64,000 nucleotides of DNA from Polyangiaceae bacterium (GCA_016719945.1 JADJYE010000031.1:124001-188000); one strand, 5' to 3'; counted from the stretch's first letter, positions 43,975 through 53,306 are shown. Notes: generated by a model from the letters alone, not told the origin. Numbers and translations: made by a program.

Positions 43975-44482
43975 GCTCCCCCCCGAAGTCGCGAACGAGC
44001 CGATCGTCGAACGTGTCGGCGACCGCGGAGAGGTGGGTCAACATCTGCTCGAACTCGACCTCGTCGAGGCCCGCCGCCGGACGCTCGCTCACGACGATGA
44101 GGGTGCCGTCGAGCAGGCCGAACGCGGCGTTCTGCAGCGCGCGTCCGTTGAGCTCGAGCACGTGCTCGAAGAGCTTCGCGCGCGCGCTCGCGTCGGCGGT
44201 GGGCACGATCACCGGCGCGGCGACTCGCACGTAGCTCTTGCCCGCGCTGTGAGCGAGCGCGACGACGACGTCCGCCGAGCCGCGCCGCAGCTTGAAGACG
44301 ACCTGCTCTGGGCTGTCGCTAGCGACGATCTTCGCAGGATCGAGCCCGAGCTTCTTGAACACCGCCTCAAGCGTCTTGCGTGATTCTCCGAGCACGGAGG
44401 CATGGTCCGCGATCGCGCTGGGGACTGTCAATCGGGCGGCCACGCCCCGACGTGCTCGAGTCGCTGGCGCGCGCCCCACCAA
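43958..44482 (-). CDS. YbjN-like (type III secretion chaperone fold) protein
   Basis: Cytoplasmic protein of up to 174 residues. The body EAVFKKLGLDPAKI, SYVRVAAPVIV and ELNGRALQNAAFGLLDGTLIVVSERP matches the YbjN / T3SS-chaperone-like domain frequent in Myxococcota, often of unknown function. The start is uncertain: TTG 44482, GTG 44479 or TTG 44431 are all possible; the first 20 residues are basic and may not be translated. It lies 20 bp after the HEAT gene and overlaps the porin gene by 17 bp, so it is part of the same operon. Confidence 0.72.
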   Translation of the reverse strand: MVGRAPATRARRGVAARLTVPSAIADHASVLGESRKTLEAVFKKLGLDPAKIVASDSPEQVVFKLRRGSADVVVALAHSAGKSYVRVAAPVIVPTADASARAKLFEHVLELNGRALQNAAFGLLDGTLIVVSERPAAGLDEVEFEQMLTHLSAVADTFDDRLVRDFGGELASKR

Positions 44483-44502
44483 CCGGAGACGTCAACCGAC
44501 CG

Positions 44503-45253
44503 CTAGCGCCGCGAGAACGAGCCGTCTCCCTGCATGCGAAACTCGTACACGTCCGAGAGCGCCTTCTGCGCACGCGGACGCAGCTCCTCGGGCATCTTCC
44601 AGCTCTTGAGGCCGAAGCCCTCGCAGACCTTGTTTTTGATTCGGACCGACTCCTCCGTCTCGAGCAGCTTCAGGAGCGCCTCGACGCTCTCCGGGCTGTT
44701 CTGGGCGAACGTCGACTGCACCGCGTGGAAGCGGACGGTCTCGTTCACGTCCTCCAGGAACCGCTCCACCGCGGCGCGGACGTCCTCGCCGTGCACGTCC
44801 TCGAGGGCGGCGACGACCTGGAGCTTCGGCTCGACGTTGCGCGAGTATTCGGTGTCGTAGGACTCGGCCAGCGCCAAGAGCTCGGCCTTGTAGGAGGCGT
44901 CGTCGAGGATCGAGCGGAGCATTCGCAGCGGCCAGGTGAGCACCTCGGCCTTCTCGCAGAACGCCCGCACCGCGGGCACGGCCTCTTCGCCGACGGCCAC
45001 GATGCCCTCGAAGGCCGACTCCTTCTCCTCTTGATCCGTGATGGAAGGGTCGATCGAGAACGTGAAGCGCTTGAGCAGCGCCTCGGCCGCCTCGGACGAT
45101 TTGAGGTCCGCCAGCTGCCGGATCGCCTCCGCTCGGTCGTAGGTCTGGGCCCTCTTGTCGCCCACGATCTTCGCCGGACCGGCCACCTTCTTCGAGTAGG
45201 TGTTTCCGGCCGCGGGGGTTGGAGCCCTTCTTCAGAAAATCGAACAGTCCCAT
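44503..45253 (-). CDS. HEAT-repeat protein, N-terminal frameshift
   Basis: Cytoplasmic helical-repeat protein of about 250 residues. The body (AEAIRQLADLKSSEAAEALLKRF, VGEEAVPAVRAFCEKA, EDVRAAVERFLED, SPESVEALLKLLE) is a chain of HEAT-like repeats. The frame starts only at GTG 45186, but an ATG at 45253 with MGLFDFLKKGSNP is in the neighbouring frame. Dropping one base in the G5 run at 45214-45218 joins it as NPAAGNTYSKKVAGPAKIVG, a natural start for this kind of protein. First gene of the presumed porin-cytochrome operon. The 96-bp gap to the next gene upstream (45350) may hold a promoter. Confidence 0.72.
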
Positions 45254-45349
45254 TCGCGCTCTCAGCCTTTTGGTCCACCGAGCCGACAAAAGCAAGACGA
45301 GCGCTCTAGAGGCTAGAGCGCCCGTCCCGCAGCCGAGGCCCGCGGAGGT

Positions 45350-46243
45350 CTACTCGGATACGTCCAGGTTCGGGAACCGGAACATGAAATTCACCGAGAC
45401 CATGCTGTTGAACTTGAACTCGCGATCTTCGCCGTTCACCGAGTTGTCCGGGAACTCGCCGTCCGGGTCGCCGCCGAAGTTGTCGAACCCCGACGTGTTC
45501 CACTCGAACGGCAGACCGCGCCACTCGAACCCGAACCCGAAGATCTTCGTCGGGTAGAAGTTCAGGCCGACACCGAAGGTCGGCGCGACCGTGATGCGGC
45601 GCTCGAGCACGAAGCTCTCCTGCACGTCGCACGTGTTGGTAAGAGGAACACCCTCGCTGTCTCGACCGCACTGGGCGCGCTCTTGGAGGCCGACGATCGC
45701 GGGCCCGACGAAGAAGTTCACGTCGGTATCCACGAACAGCACCGAGAACAGCGACAGCTTGCCGCGGAAGGGAACGAACGTGAGCTCGGGCGCCACGACG
45801 AACTCGAGCTTCGCCAGCTGGTCATCGACCATGTTGTTGCGGGTGAGGTTGACCGCCGTCAGCCGGCACTCGCGCTTGGACGGGTTGCCCGCGCAGTCGC
45901 GTTGGTCGATCGCCTTCTCCTGGAGCTGGTCGGTCAGGCCGGTGGTGTATTGGATGCCGTAGCCGCCCCAAACCCCGATCCCGAACCAGTCGGTGAAGTG
46001 ATAGCCGAGCCGAAGGCCCGGCATGATCGTGCGCTGGTACTCATCGAGGAGCGTGAACGAGACGTTCGGCGTCACCTCGAAGCGGCCGTCGCGGTGCAGG
46101 CGGAGCTTGCGCACCGCCGGCGCACCGGCGAGGGGGCCCGTCAGCTGAATCTCCTGGGCGGCCGCCTCACGCTCGCCGACGAACAGGCTCGCCGCACACA
46201 CGGTCGCGCCGATGGCGGCTGCCTTCATCCACTGCTGCATCAT
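45350..46243 (-). CDS. Outer-membrane beta-barrel protein, myxobacterial type (copy 1)
   Basis: Predicted beta-barrel of 297 residues. Start at ATG 46243 (MMQQW) chosen because GAGGACGAAG lies upstream; an ATG at 46267 is possible. The signal ends GEREAAAQ. Strands such as FEVTPNVSFTLLDEYQ, GLRLGYHFTDWFGIGVWGGYG and the terminal VSVNFMFRFPNL fit the Myxococcota outer-membrane barrel family that includes GltA and GltB of the gliding machinery. It is paired with a paralog 36 bp upstream, as are gltA-gltB. Assignment to GltA/GltB is an inference. Confidence 0.8.
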   Translation of the reverse strand: MMQQWMKAAAIGATVCAASLFVGEREAAAQEIQLTGPLAGAPAVRKLRLHRDGRFEVTPNVSFTLLDEYQRTIMPGLRLGYHFTDWFGIGVWGGYGIQYTTGLTDQLQEKAIDQRDCAGNPSKRECRLTAVNLTRNNMVDDQLAKLEFVVAPELTFVPFRGKLSLFSVLFVDTDVNFFVGPAIVGLQERAQCGRDSEGVPLTNTCDVQESFVLERRITVAPTFGVGLNFYPTKIFGFGFEWRGLPFEWNTSGFDNFGGDPDGEFPDNSVNGEDREFKFNSMVSVNFMFRFPNLDVSE

Positions 46244-46278
46244 CTTCTTCGTCCTCGTTCGCAGCATCGCGTTGGCCC

Positions 46279-47259
46279 TCACTTCGGCAGCCGGTACTCC
46301 CACGTCGGTGGGAGGAAGAAGGACAGGCCGATCTGTGCCTGGACGTTGTTGGTCCAGCTGACCTCTTCAGCGAGCCAGGTGCTCGGGTCTTGGGCGAGAG
46401 GCACGCCCTCCTCGTCGACGCCCGACACGATCGTCTGGTTCTCCAGCTCGTCGGGGAAGATGTAGTCGCGGATCTCGGCGGTCACTGCGAACCACCGGTT
46501 GAAGAAGATCCGGAGGCCACCACCGACGTTGAACGCGACCTTGGGCTTCCAGTCGAACGTGCGGTTGTCGGGGTCGACGACCGCGATGGGCCGGGTGCTG
46601 ATCGCGCCGACGCCGCCGATCAAGTAGACGTCGTAGTGGAAGATGAAGTCGCTGAAGCCAGCGAACTTGCCGTACACCGGGACGTACAAGAAGTTCGCGT
46701 TCGCGTTCCACTGGTACTCGGTGATCGACTGTCCGATGCGGGCGGCGCGGCTCGTCTGGAAATTGAAGTTCGACGGGCTGTTGCCGTACACGTTCGCGCT
46801 CAGGCCTACGCCGATCACGTTCGTGATGTAGAAGTTCGCGCTGGGCGCGAACGACGGGTGGCTCACGAACTGGTCGTTGAGCGTGAGGCCAGCGGCGAGG
46901 TTGAGCTCGAAGCGCAGCCGACGCAGCGCATAGATCTGCTGCACGGCGTACATTTCGGGCTCGAGCTCTCGGGCCGCGGCCTTCTCGAGGTCGACCGCCT
47001 TGCAGGCGTCCGGATCGATGGCGCACAGCTCTTCGAGCCCACCGCCCGTGGCCGGCTCTTCGCCGCCTTCGGTCGGAGGCTCGGTCGCTTCGGTGCCCTC
47101 TGCACCGGGTTGAGCACCGGGTTGAGCGCCGGGCTCGGCGCCCGGGGCAGGCTCTTCCGCCTTCTGCCCCGCCGTTTTGGGTTGCGCGGCTGCCGTCAGC
47201 GGCAACCCCACGAGCGCGGCCGCAACGAGAAGACCCACGCGAGCCTGGTTCATCGCCAT
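46279..47259 (-). CDS. Outer-membrane beta-barrel protein, myxobacterial type (copy 2)
   Basis: Paralog of the preceding barrel, 326 residues. The signal ends LTAAAQ; then comes a low-complexity GAEPGAQPGAQPGAEG stretch encoded by a short tandem repeat (about 47100-47145), a small acidic segment with two Cys, and the barrel: RFELNLAAGLTLNDQFVSHPSF, NFYITNVIGVGLSANVYG, WFAVTAEIRDYIF and the terminal QIGLSFFLPP. The same fold as copy 1, consistent with a gltA/gltB-like pair or a hetero-oligomeric outer-membrane complex. ATG 47259 or 47253; the second has a better-spaced GGAAGG. Confidence 0.8.
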   Translation of the reverse strand: MAMNQARVGLLVAAALVGLPLTAAAQPKTAGQKAEEPAPGAEPGAQPGAQPGAEGTEATEPPTEGGEEPATGGGLEELCAIDPDACKAVDLEKAAARELEPEMYAVQQIYALRRLRFELNLAAGLTLNDQFVSHPSFAPSANFYITNVIGVGLSANVYGNSPSNFNFQTSRAARIGQSITEYQWNANANFLYVPVYGKFAGFSDFIFHYDVYLIGGVGAISTRPIAVVDPDNRTFDWKPKVAFNVGGGLRIFFNRWFAVTAEIRDYIFPDELENQTIVSGVDEEGVPLAQDPSTWLAEEVSWTNNVQAQIGLSFFLPPTWEYRLPK

Positions 47260-47577
47260 CCCTTCCGCTCCGAGGCGACAAGCGCCCCTCTCAGAGATAT
47301 CGAGCCCGGCCTCAATTCAATACGCCGGCTCTCGATCCGCCACCACGCGCCCTGGGAGGTGACGTTACTGCGGACGCTCGGCTCGACTGCGCTGGTCGGA
47401 CCGCCGACCCCGAGCATCTTGATACTAAGATATTGAATTTGCTTTGGTATTAAGCGAATCCGTGAAGTGCACGGGACTATATCACGCGCGAATTTCGCGA
47501 ATCAACAGCATTTCGCTCCGGCGGAAGCCGAGAGCCCCTACCCGTGCAGGTTCTCTCGCGTCCTAGGCCGGAAAGGC
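47260..47577. promoter_or_regulatory. AT-rich intergenic region upstream of the beta-barrel pair
   Basis: This 318-bp gap holds the start-side of the barrel operon (minus) and the end of ftsY. Bases 47415-47460 are strikingly AT-rich for this genome, as expected of a promoter or bent DNA; I could not fix a -35/-10 pair. A 13-bp palindrome CGCGAATTTCGCG is at 47487-47499. No ORF or RNA gene seen. Confidence 0.45.
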
Positions 47578-48945
47578 TCAAGCGGCGCGGTCCGTCGCGT
47601 CAGTGTTATTTCCGAGCAACGCCTCGACGAACTCGTCGACCTGGAAATCTCGGAGGTCCTCGGCGCGCTCGCCCACGCCGATGTAGCGGACCGGGACCTT
47701 GTGCTCCGCGCAGATGCTGAGGATGACGCCACCCTTGGCCGTGCCGTCGAGCTTGGTCAGCACGATGCCGGACAGGGGCAGGGCCTCCTTGAAGAGGGCC
47801 GCCTGTTGCGTCGCGTTCTGGCCGTTCGTCGCGTCGAGGACGAGCAAGGTCTCATGCGGCGCACCGTTCATGGCCTTGTTCATAGTCTTCGCGATCTTCT
47901 TTAGCTCCTCCATCAGGTTGGTCTTGGTGTGGAGGCGGCCGGCGGTGTCGGCGAGGACGACATCCGCGCCGACCTCCTTTGCCTTCTGGATCGCGTCGAA
48001 GATGACCGCACCCGCGTTGGCGCCTTCGGCGCCCGTGACCACCTCACAGCCGGCGCGCTTGCCCCACACGACGAGCTGCTGAACGGCCGCTGCTCGGAAG
48101 GTGTCACCCGCGGCCAAGACCACCTTCTTGCCCTGCTGGGTGAGGCGCGTGGCGAGCTTGCCGATCGTGGTCGTCTTCCCCACGCCGTTGACGCCGACCA
48201 CCATCACCACCGTCGGGGTGTCGCTGAGGGCGATCCCGCCCTGTCGCTCGTCGCCGACCTCGAGGATCTCTTGGGTCTTTTGACGAAGCGCGTCCCACAC
48301 CCGGCCTTCGTCCTTGAGCTCGCCCTTGCTCAGCTCCTCGCGGATCGTGTCGACGAGAGCCGCGGTCGTCTTCACGCCGACGTCGCTCGTGAGGAGGATC
48401 TCCTCCATCTGCTCGACGATCTGCGGATCGATCTCCTTGCGTCCGACGAACAGCGCCTTCAGGCGACCGAAGAAGCCCTCGCTCTCGCGGGCCTTGGCGA
48501 GGCCCTTGCGGAGCCCGGCGACGTCCTTGGCGCGCTTCGGGCTCGCCGCCTGGGCCACGCGCTTGGCAGGCGCGGCGGGGGGTTCGGAGCGAGCCGCGTC
48601 CTTCGGCGGGGGCTCGGACGCTGCCTTGTCGGCTGCGGCCTTCGCCTCCCGCGCATCGAGCGCCTCCTTCGCGGCGATCGCCGGCTCTCTCGTCGTCTTT
48701 GCGTCTTGCGGTCGCGCGGGCTCCTTGGCCGCGGCCTTCGGCTGCGCTTTCGGGGACGGCTCTGCCGCCTTGGGCGTCTGCTTCGGCTTGGGCTCGGCGA
48801 GCGCCTTCGCGCGCGCAGCATCGGGCTGCGCCCCGTCGGACCGGCCAGCCTCCGGCAGCGCTTCACCGGCCTTCTTGCGGCCGAAGAGGACATACAGCAC
48901 GACGAGCACCGCCACGCCGATCAGGACATAGACGAGGGTATCCAC
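47578..48945 (-). CDS. ftsY: Signal recognition particle receptor FtsY
   Basis: GTPase that docks SRP-ribosome complexes at the membrane. 455 residues from GTG 48945 (AAGGAG well placed). Unlike E. coli FtsY it begins with a true membrane helix (LVYVLIGVAVLVVLYVLFG), then a long Ala/Pro/Lys linker to about 140, the N domain, and the G domain: GVNGVGKTTTIGKL (P-loop), DTFRAAAVQQL, DTAGR, TKLDGTAKGG and GVGERAEDLRDF. All functional motifs are present. Neighbours are not related in function. Confidence 0.97.
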   Translation of the reverse strand: MDTLVYVLIGVAVLVVLYVLFGRKKAGEALPEAGRSDGAQPDAARAKALAEPKPKQTPKAAEPSPKAQPKAAAKEPARPQDAKTTREPAIAAKEALDAREAKAAADKAASEPPPKDAARSEPPAAPAKRVAQAASPKRAKDVAGLRKGLAKARESEGFFGRLKALFVGRKEIDPQIVEQMEEILLTSDVGVKTTAALVDTIREELSKGELKDEGRVWDALRQKTQEILEVGDERQGGIALSDTPTVVMVVGVNGVGKTTTIGKLATRLTQQGKKVVLAAGDTFRAAAVQQLVVWGKRAGCEVVTGAEGANAGAVIFDAIQKAKEVGADVVLADTAGRLHTKTNLMEELKKIAKTMNKAMNGAPHETLLVLDATNGQNATQQAALFKEALPLSGIVLTKLDGTAKGGVILSICAEHKVPVRYIGVGERAEDLRDFQVDEFVEALLGNNTDATDRAA

Positions 48946-48968
48946 GCACGCTCCTTGGTGGTCGGCCG

Positions 48969-48997
48969 ACTATATGGACTGCCCAGCGCTCAAGCAA
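48969..48997 (-). promoter_or_regulatory. Candidate sigma-70-type promoter for ftsY
   Basis: On the minus strand TTGCTT (48992-48997) and TATAGT (48969-48974) are separated by 17 bp, the standard spacing, 24 bp before the ftsY start codon. The -10 matches the consensus at five of six positions and the -35 at three to four. Confidence 0.5.
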
Positions 48998-49019
48998 CGC
49001 ACAAGGGGGCCATCACGGC

Positions 49020-50860
49020 TCATGGATCGGCAGGCTGGGGGCCGTCGGGCGGGGCTCCGCCCGCCTCGGGCTGCAACGGACGGGGTTCCAGGGGGTGGGG
49101 CTCCACCGCGCGCGTCGAGGGCTCCGAGGCGACCACCGTCCGTTCGACGTCCCGTGTGACCGCCTCTGCGCCGAACGCGGCCTCTTCGACGCGCGACGCC
49201 CACGTCTCCACCGACCCGGCCCCGGTGCGGGATGCGACTCGGCGTACATGGCCTGGCGTCGGCTCCTTCGAGGAGTCGAAGGGGGTGCCGCGCGTCCTCG
49301 CCCAGCGCACCAGCCTATCGAGCAGGGCCCTGCGCCGAGTCACCAGGGCGACGCGCAGCACCGAAGGCGCTGGCAGGGGCCGCTCGAACGTCGCGTGAAG
49401 GTCCCCCTCCACGACGAGCCGAGCGTCTTTGGGGCGTCCGGGAGATCGAGCGAGAACGTCCCGTCCGAGTCGGTCGTGGCCCGCGCGACCTCTCCGCGTC
49501 CGTCGAACGCAGGGACGAGGATCCGCAGCTCGACCCCAGCGATGGGGTGTCCGTCGTGAGCGTCGTTGACGACGCCCCGCCAACCCTTGAGGCCCGATGG
49601 ACGCTCGAGGACCAGAATCTCCGGCCTCCCCGACGGCGGAGGGGGCAGGATCGAGTCGCTGGTCTCACGCTTCGGGGCGCGCCGCCATTTCGCGACGATC
49701 CAGCCGGCGAGCGCGAGCCCAACCGCCGCGAGCACGAGCTGCCGAACCGGGCTCGGCCCCTTGACGTGGACGGTGATGCTCGACGTTGGCCCGGCGCGAA
49801 AGAAGGGAGAGGACGCCACGTACCGCAAGGTCAGCGGCACTTCGGCTTCGGCGCCACCGGCGAAGGTGACGGTCACGCGGGCCTTGCCGCCGGTCACCTG
49901 ACCTGTGCCGACGGGGTCCTTGCCGAGCAGCGCTTCGACGATGCCTCCCTCCACTGCGCCGTGTCGGGTCCGCACGTCGACGTCGAAGGCGAGGCCGCCG
50001 TCGGGATCCCCCGACACTCTTTCGGGCGCTGCGAGCTCAGCGGTAGCGACGCGCGTGATCTGGAGGCTCGCCTTGGCTGGCATCAGCTGCTTGTCGCCCG
50101 CGAACAGCGCCTTCAGCTCTCCGTCGCCGGGCGCGCCGAGGTCCGTCGTCTTGACCTCGAACCGCACGCGCCCATCCCCGCCGGTCTGTGCCCTCGCGAT
50201 CGCCTTGCCCGCCTCGTCCTCGAGGACGAGCTCGAGCCCCTGCTTCTTCGAAGCGTCGATGAACAGCCGCTGCGCGTCCGCACGGGCGATGCGCACGGAC
50301 ACCGTCACGAAGTGAGAGTCCTTGTCGAGGTCGAGCGTCGACGGGGGAGATTCGAAGCGCACCGTCACCTGCGCCCGCTGCTCGGACTCGGGCACCGGGC
50401 TGACCGTGACGTCGGCCGGGTCGATGTGCTTGTTGCCCGCGAAGGTGGCGCGGAAGGTGTGACCGGCGAAGCTGCCGGGCGCCACGACGCAGAAGGCGCC
50501 TCGCTCGTCGGTCGTGACCAGGTACGCGCCGCCGTCCTGCTTCACCCGTCCGATCGGGTCGCTCCCCGCGCAGGGGCCCGGAGGGTCCATGCGGATCGGC
50601 CGGCCCGCCCGATCGAGCGCCTCGAGCTTCACGGACACCCGGCCCAGCGACGCGCCCATCTCGTCGACGACCTCGCCGCGTAGCTTGACTCCGGACGCGA
50701 GCTCGCTCGCGAGCAGGTCGATGACGCTCGCCCCACGCACCCGGAGCGGGACCGCCCCCGCGTCGCCGGGCGCGAGGATGATCAGCAGCCCCATCAGCGC
50801 GAGCGCGAGGGTGCGCAGGAGCCAGGCGCTGCGAGGGGAGGGCTGCCGAGGTTGGACCAA
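49020..50860 (-). CDS. Exported membrane-anchored protein with Ig/carboxypeptidase-regulatory-like domains, frameshifted
   Basis: Envelope protein of about 613 residues. TTG 50860 gives a signal (LALALMGLLIILAPGDAGA). Several beta-rich domains follow (LRGEVVDEMGASLGRVSVKLEAL and FEVKTTDLGAPGDGELKALFAG), resembling bacterial Ig-like or CarboxypepD-reg folds. A transmembrane helix is near QLVLAAVGLALAGWIVAKW, after which another regulatory-like domain lies in the cytoplasm. At 49431-49434 a G run appears one base short: the frame otherwise stops at 49340, while the neighbouring frame continues DARLVVEGDLHATFERPLPAP to a stop at 49020. Role unknown. Confidence 0.75.
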
Positions 50861-51158
50861 GGGGCGGCGTTACGGTAGCCCAGGCTGCGGGGCTCCGCGA
50901 GAGGGTGCCACAGCAGACCACCGACCTTTGCGACCCGGTGAAGGTTGTTCGGGTTCGCTCGTCAAATGGCTCGTGGCCACCGTGGCCGCCCCAGCTTCTG
51001 CCCGAGCTTGAGCCCCCGCTCGCGCCGTGTGCGCCGCGTACCTACGCGGGAGCAGGCGGTCGCGCAGCACCTCCCCTCGCGGTGCGCGCGAGCGTCAGAT
51101 GGTCTGTCGCTCCGACGCGTGATCGCGACGAGAGCCTTTCGTGTATGGTGAGAAATCG
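50861..51158. other. Divergent intergenic region, no gene seen
   Basis: About 300 bp between the Ig-like gene (minus) and the HEAT gene (plus). Short open frames here have skewed, Arg-rich composition and no ribosome-binding site. It should contain both promoters, but none is clear to me. Confidence 0.4.
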
Positions 51159-51992
51159 ATGGCCTTATCGAAGCCGTCAAGCCTCGTCGGCCCCCGGTCA
51201 ACGCTCGTTCGGCTGCTCGTGTTGATGCTCTCGGCGGCGCTTCTGTTGGCGCCCTCGATGGCCATCGCCGGCAAGGTCGACGATCTCGCGAAGCAGCTCG
51301 CGTCGGACGACTACCGCGTGCGCACGCAAGCGGCGCTGACGCTCGGCGCGACCGCCGACGCCGCGGCGGTCAAGCCGCTGTGTGGGGCGATCAACGACTC
51401 CAACCAGACCGTCCGTCTCGCCGTCGTCGCGGCGCTCGGCAAGCTCGGCAAGGAGGACGGGGCGGCGTGCCTCAGGAAGCTCAAGGGCTCCGAGAAGGAC
51501 GCCTCCGTCAAGACCGCGATCGACAAGTCCCTCGAGAAGATCGCCCTGGGGGGCGATCCGCCGCCGCCCAGGGCCGGCGCGAAGTATTACGTGGCGATTC
51601 AGGTCACGAACAAGACGAGCCGACCCAACCTCGAGGTCGAGGGGGTGGTGCGGCGAGCGATGCAAGAGAAGCTCCTCGCGAACTCGGCGTGCGCCGTGGC
51701 CCCGCGCGACGAGACCGCCGCTCAGGCGGCGGCGGTCCTCAAGAAGGGCAAGATGAGCGGCTACCTGCTGATCGCGAGCGTCGAGCCGTTCGACTATGCC
51801 GGCGGAAACCTGAAGGTTCAGCTGAAGGTCACGATGTGGACCTACCCCGACCGCTCGCTCAAGGCAGAGTTCAGCCCGTGGCTGAAGATGCAAGGGGCGT
51901 CGAAGGGCGACACGAAGGGTGAGACCCAGCTGCTCCAGATGACCGGCGGCACGGCGGCGGACAGCTTCGTGAAGGTTGCGGCCTCGCTCTGA
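51159..51992 (+). CDS. Exported HEAT-repeat protein
   Basis: Periplasmic protein of 277 residues. ATG 51159 (GGTGAGA upstream) or GTG 51141. A long signal peptide ends LAPSMAIAG. Two HEAT repeats follow: DDLAKQLASDDYRVRTQAAL, then ALTLGATADAAAVKPLCGAI and VRLAVVAALGKLGKEDGAACL. After a Pro linker a C-terminal domain (YYVAIQVTNKTSRPNLEVEG, YLLIASVEPFDYAGGNLKVQ) that I do not recognise, but which recalls FlgO/CsgG-like accessory folds. It is co-oriented with the HAMP gene (61-bp gap). Confidence 0.72.
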   Translation: MALSKPSSLVGPRSTLVRLLVLMLSAALLLAPSMAIAGKVDDLAKQLASDDYRVRTQAALTLGATADAAAVKPLCGAINDSNQTVRLAVVAALGKLGKEDGAACLRKLKGSEKDASVKTAIDKSLEKIALGGDPPPPRAGAKYYVAIQVTNKTSRPNLEVEGVVRRAMQEKLLANSACAVAPRDETAAQAAAVLKKGKMSGYLLIASVEPFDYAGGNLKVQLKVTMWTYPDRSLKAEFSPWLKMQGASKGDTKGETQLLQMTGGTAADSFVKVAASL

Positions 51993-52053
51993 CGGCTACG
52001 TTTTTGGACGTGTCGGACGCTCGTGGCCTACCATCGGACGAGCAAGGAAGACC

Positions 52054-52920
52054 ATGAGCGCTGACCAGAGCGGCCCCCCCGTCAAGTACAAGCGGAGCGC
52101 GAGGAACTACCTCCTCGACACGCATTTTCAGCTCAAATACACGGGGTTCCTCGTCGGCATCACGGTCGCGCTCTCGCTGCTGCTCGGGGCGCTGCTCTGG
52201 CGCGCGAGCGACGAGGTCCTCGCGCAGGCGCGCGACACCGCGGAGCAGAACAAGGAGACGGTGCGTCAAGGTCAGGCCACCGTCGAGCAGAGCCAGGCGA
52301 CGGTCGCGCGCGGAAAGCAGAACATCAAGCTCTCCGACGATCTCAACAAGCTCGTCTCCTCGACGATGGAGGCGTGCTACCCGGGCGACGAGAGCCTGCT
52401 CGAGAGCTACAAGAAGTCGACCTCCGAGAACGACGCTGCGCTCAAGAAGGACCAGGATCAGCTCGAGCTCGACAAGTCCAAGAACGAGGAGCACAAGCGG
52501 GCACTGGAGGCGCAGGCCGCCAAGGTCGAGGCCGACGTGGCGCGCCTCCAGGGGAACCTGGGCAAGCTCCGCCTCGGGTTCCTCGCCGCCCTCGGTGCGC
52601 TCGTCTTCGCGATCGGGGTGGCGGGCATCGTGTTCACCCACAAGATCGCGGGGCCCATCTTCAAGATGAAGCGCCTCTTCCGCCAAATCGGCGAGGGCAA
52701 GCTCGTGCTTCGCGAGAAGCTCCGCAAGGGCGACGAGCTCCAGCACTTCTTCGAGTCGTTCGAGTCGATGGTCGGCCAGCTGCGGAGCAAGCAGCAGGGC
52801 GCCCTCGCAGAGCTGGACGTCGCCCTCGATGCGCTCAAGGCCGAAGGGCAGGGCGACAGCGCCGCTGCCGGCGCGCTCGAGAAGCTCCGCGCCCGCCTCA
52901 ACGAGCAGATCGCGGACTGA
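52054..52920 (+). CDS. HAMP-domain membrane protein lacking an output domain
   Basis: Inner-membrane protein of 288 residues from ATG 52054 (AAGGAAG upstream). A conserved pre-helix KYKRSARNYLLDTHFQLKY, a first membrane helix (FLVGITVALSLLLGALLW), a periplasmic coiled-coil rich in Gln/Lys/Asp, a second helix (FLAALGALVFAIGVAGIVF), and a HAMP domain (THKIAGPIFKMKRLFRQIGEG..). It ends in a short coiled-coil with no kinase, cyclase or methyl-accepting domain. The layout recurs in Myxococcota. Its output must be via a partner protein. Confidence 0.82.
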   Translation: MSADQSGPPVKYKRSARNYLLDTHFQLKYTGFLVGITVALSLLLGALLWRASDEVLAQARDTAEQNKETVRQGQATVEQSQATVARGKQNIKLSDDLNKLVSSTMEACYPGDESLLESYKKSTSENDAALKKDQDQLELDKSKNEEHKRALEAQAAKVEADVARLQGNLGKLRLGFLAALGALVFAIGVAGIVFTHKIAGPIFKMKRLFRQIGEGKLVLREKLRKGDELQHFFESFESMVGQLRSKQQGALAELDVALDALKAEGQGDSAAAGALEKLRARLNEQIAD

Positions 52921-53292
52921 TCAGAACGCCGCCCGCACATGTTCGACGGTGGGCGCGCCCTGCTCGTCGAACGACACCGCGATCAGATCGAACCGCATCC
53001 GCTCGAGCGTGCGATCGGCGTGGAAGCGGCTCTTCCAGAGCCACTCACCCGCCGAACGAACGCGCTTGCGCTTCCGCCAGTCGACGCTGTCGAGCGCCTT
53101 CACCCACGCCCCCGGGGATCGAGTGCGCACCTCGACGATGACCACGACCGCACCTTCGCGGGCGAGGAGGTCGATCTCGAGCCGCCTCACCCGCACGTTG
53201 CGCCCCAAAAGGATGAAGCCGCTCGCCTCCAGGTAGGAGGCGGCGGCTTCTTCCGCGCGACGACCGAGGGCCTGACGACCGTCCTCGCCCAC
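52921..53292 (-). CDS. yraN: YraN/UPF0102 family endonuclease-like protein
   Basis: Restriction-endonuclease-fold protein of 123 residues, normal for the family. GTG 53292 is chosen because it gives the usual start (GRQALGRRAEEAAASYLEASG) and avoids overlap with the upstream lipoprotein gene. Nuclease motif: EIDLLAREG and VIVEVRTRS (D..E-x-K-like, with R in place of K). VDWRKRKRVRSAGEWL completes the signature. Function in vivo is unproven; linked in some bacteria to DNA repair or uptake. Its stop directly abuts the HAMP gene, converging. Confidence 0.9.
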   Translation of the reverse strand: MGEDGRQALGRRAEEAAASYLEASGFILLGRNVRVRRLEIDLLAREGAVVVIVEVRTRSPGAWVKALDSVDWRKRKRVRSAGEWLWKSRFHADRTLERMRFDLIAVSFDEQGAPTVEHVRAAF

Positions 53293-53306
53293 GCGGCCCG
53301 GACGCT

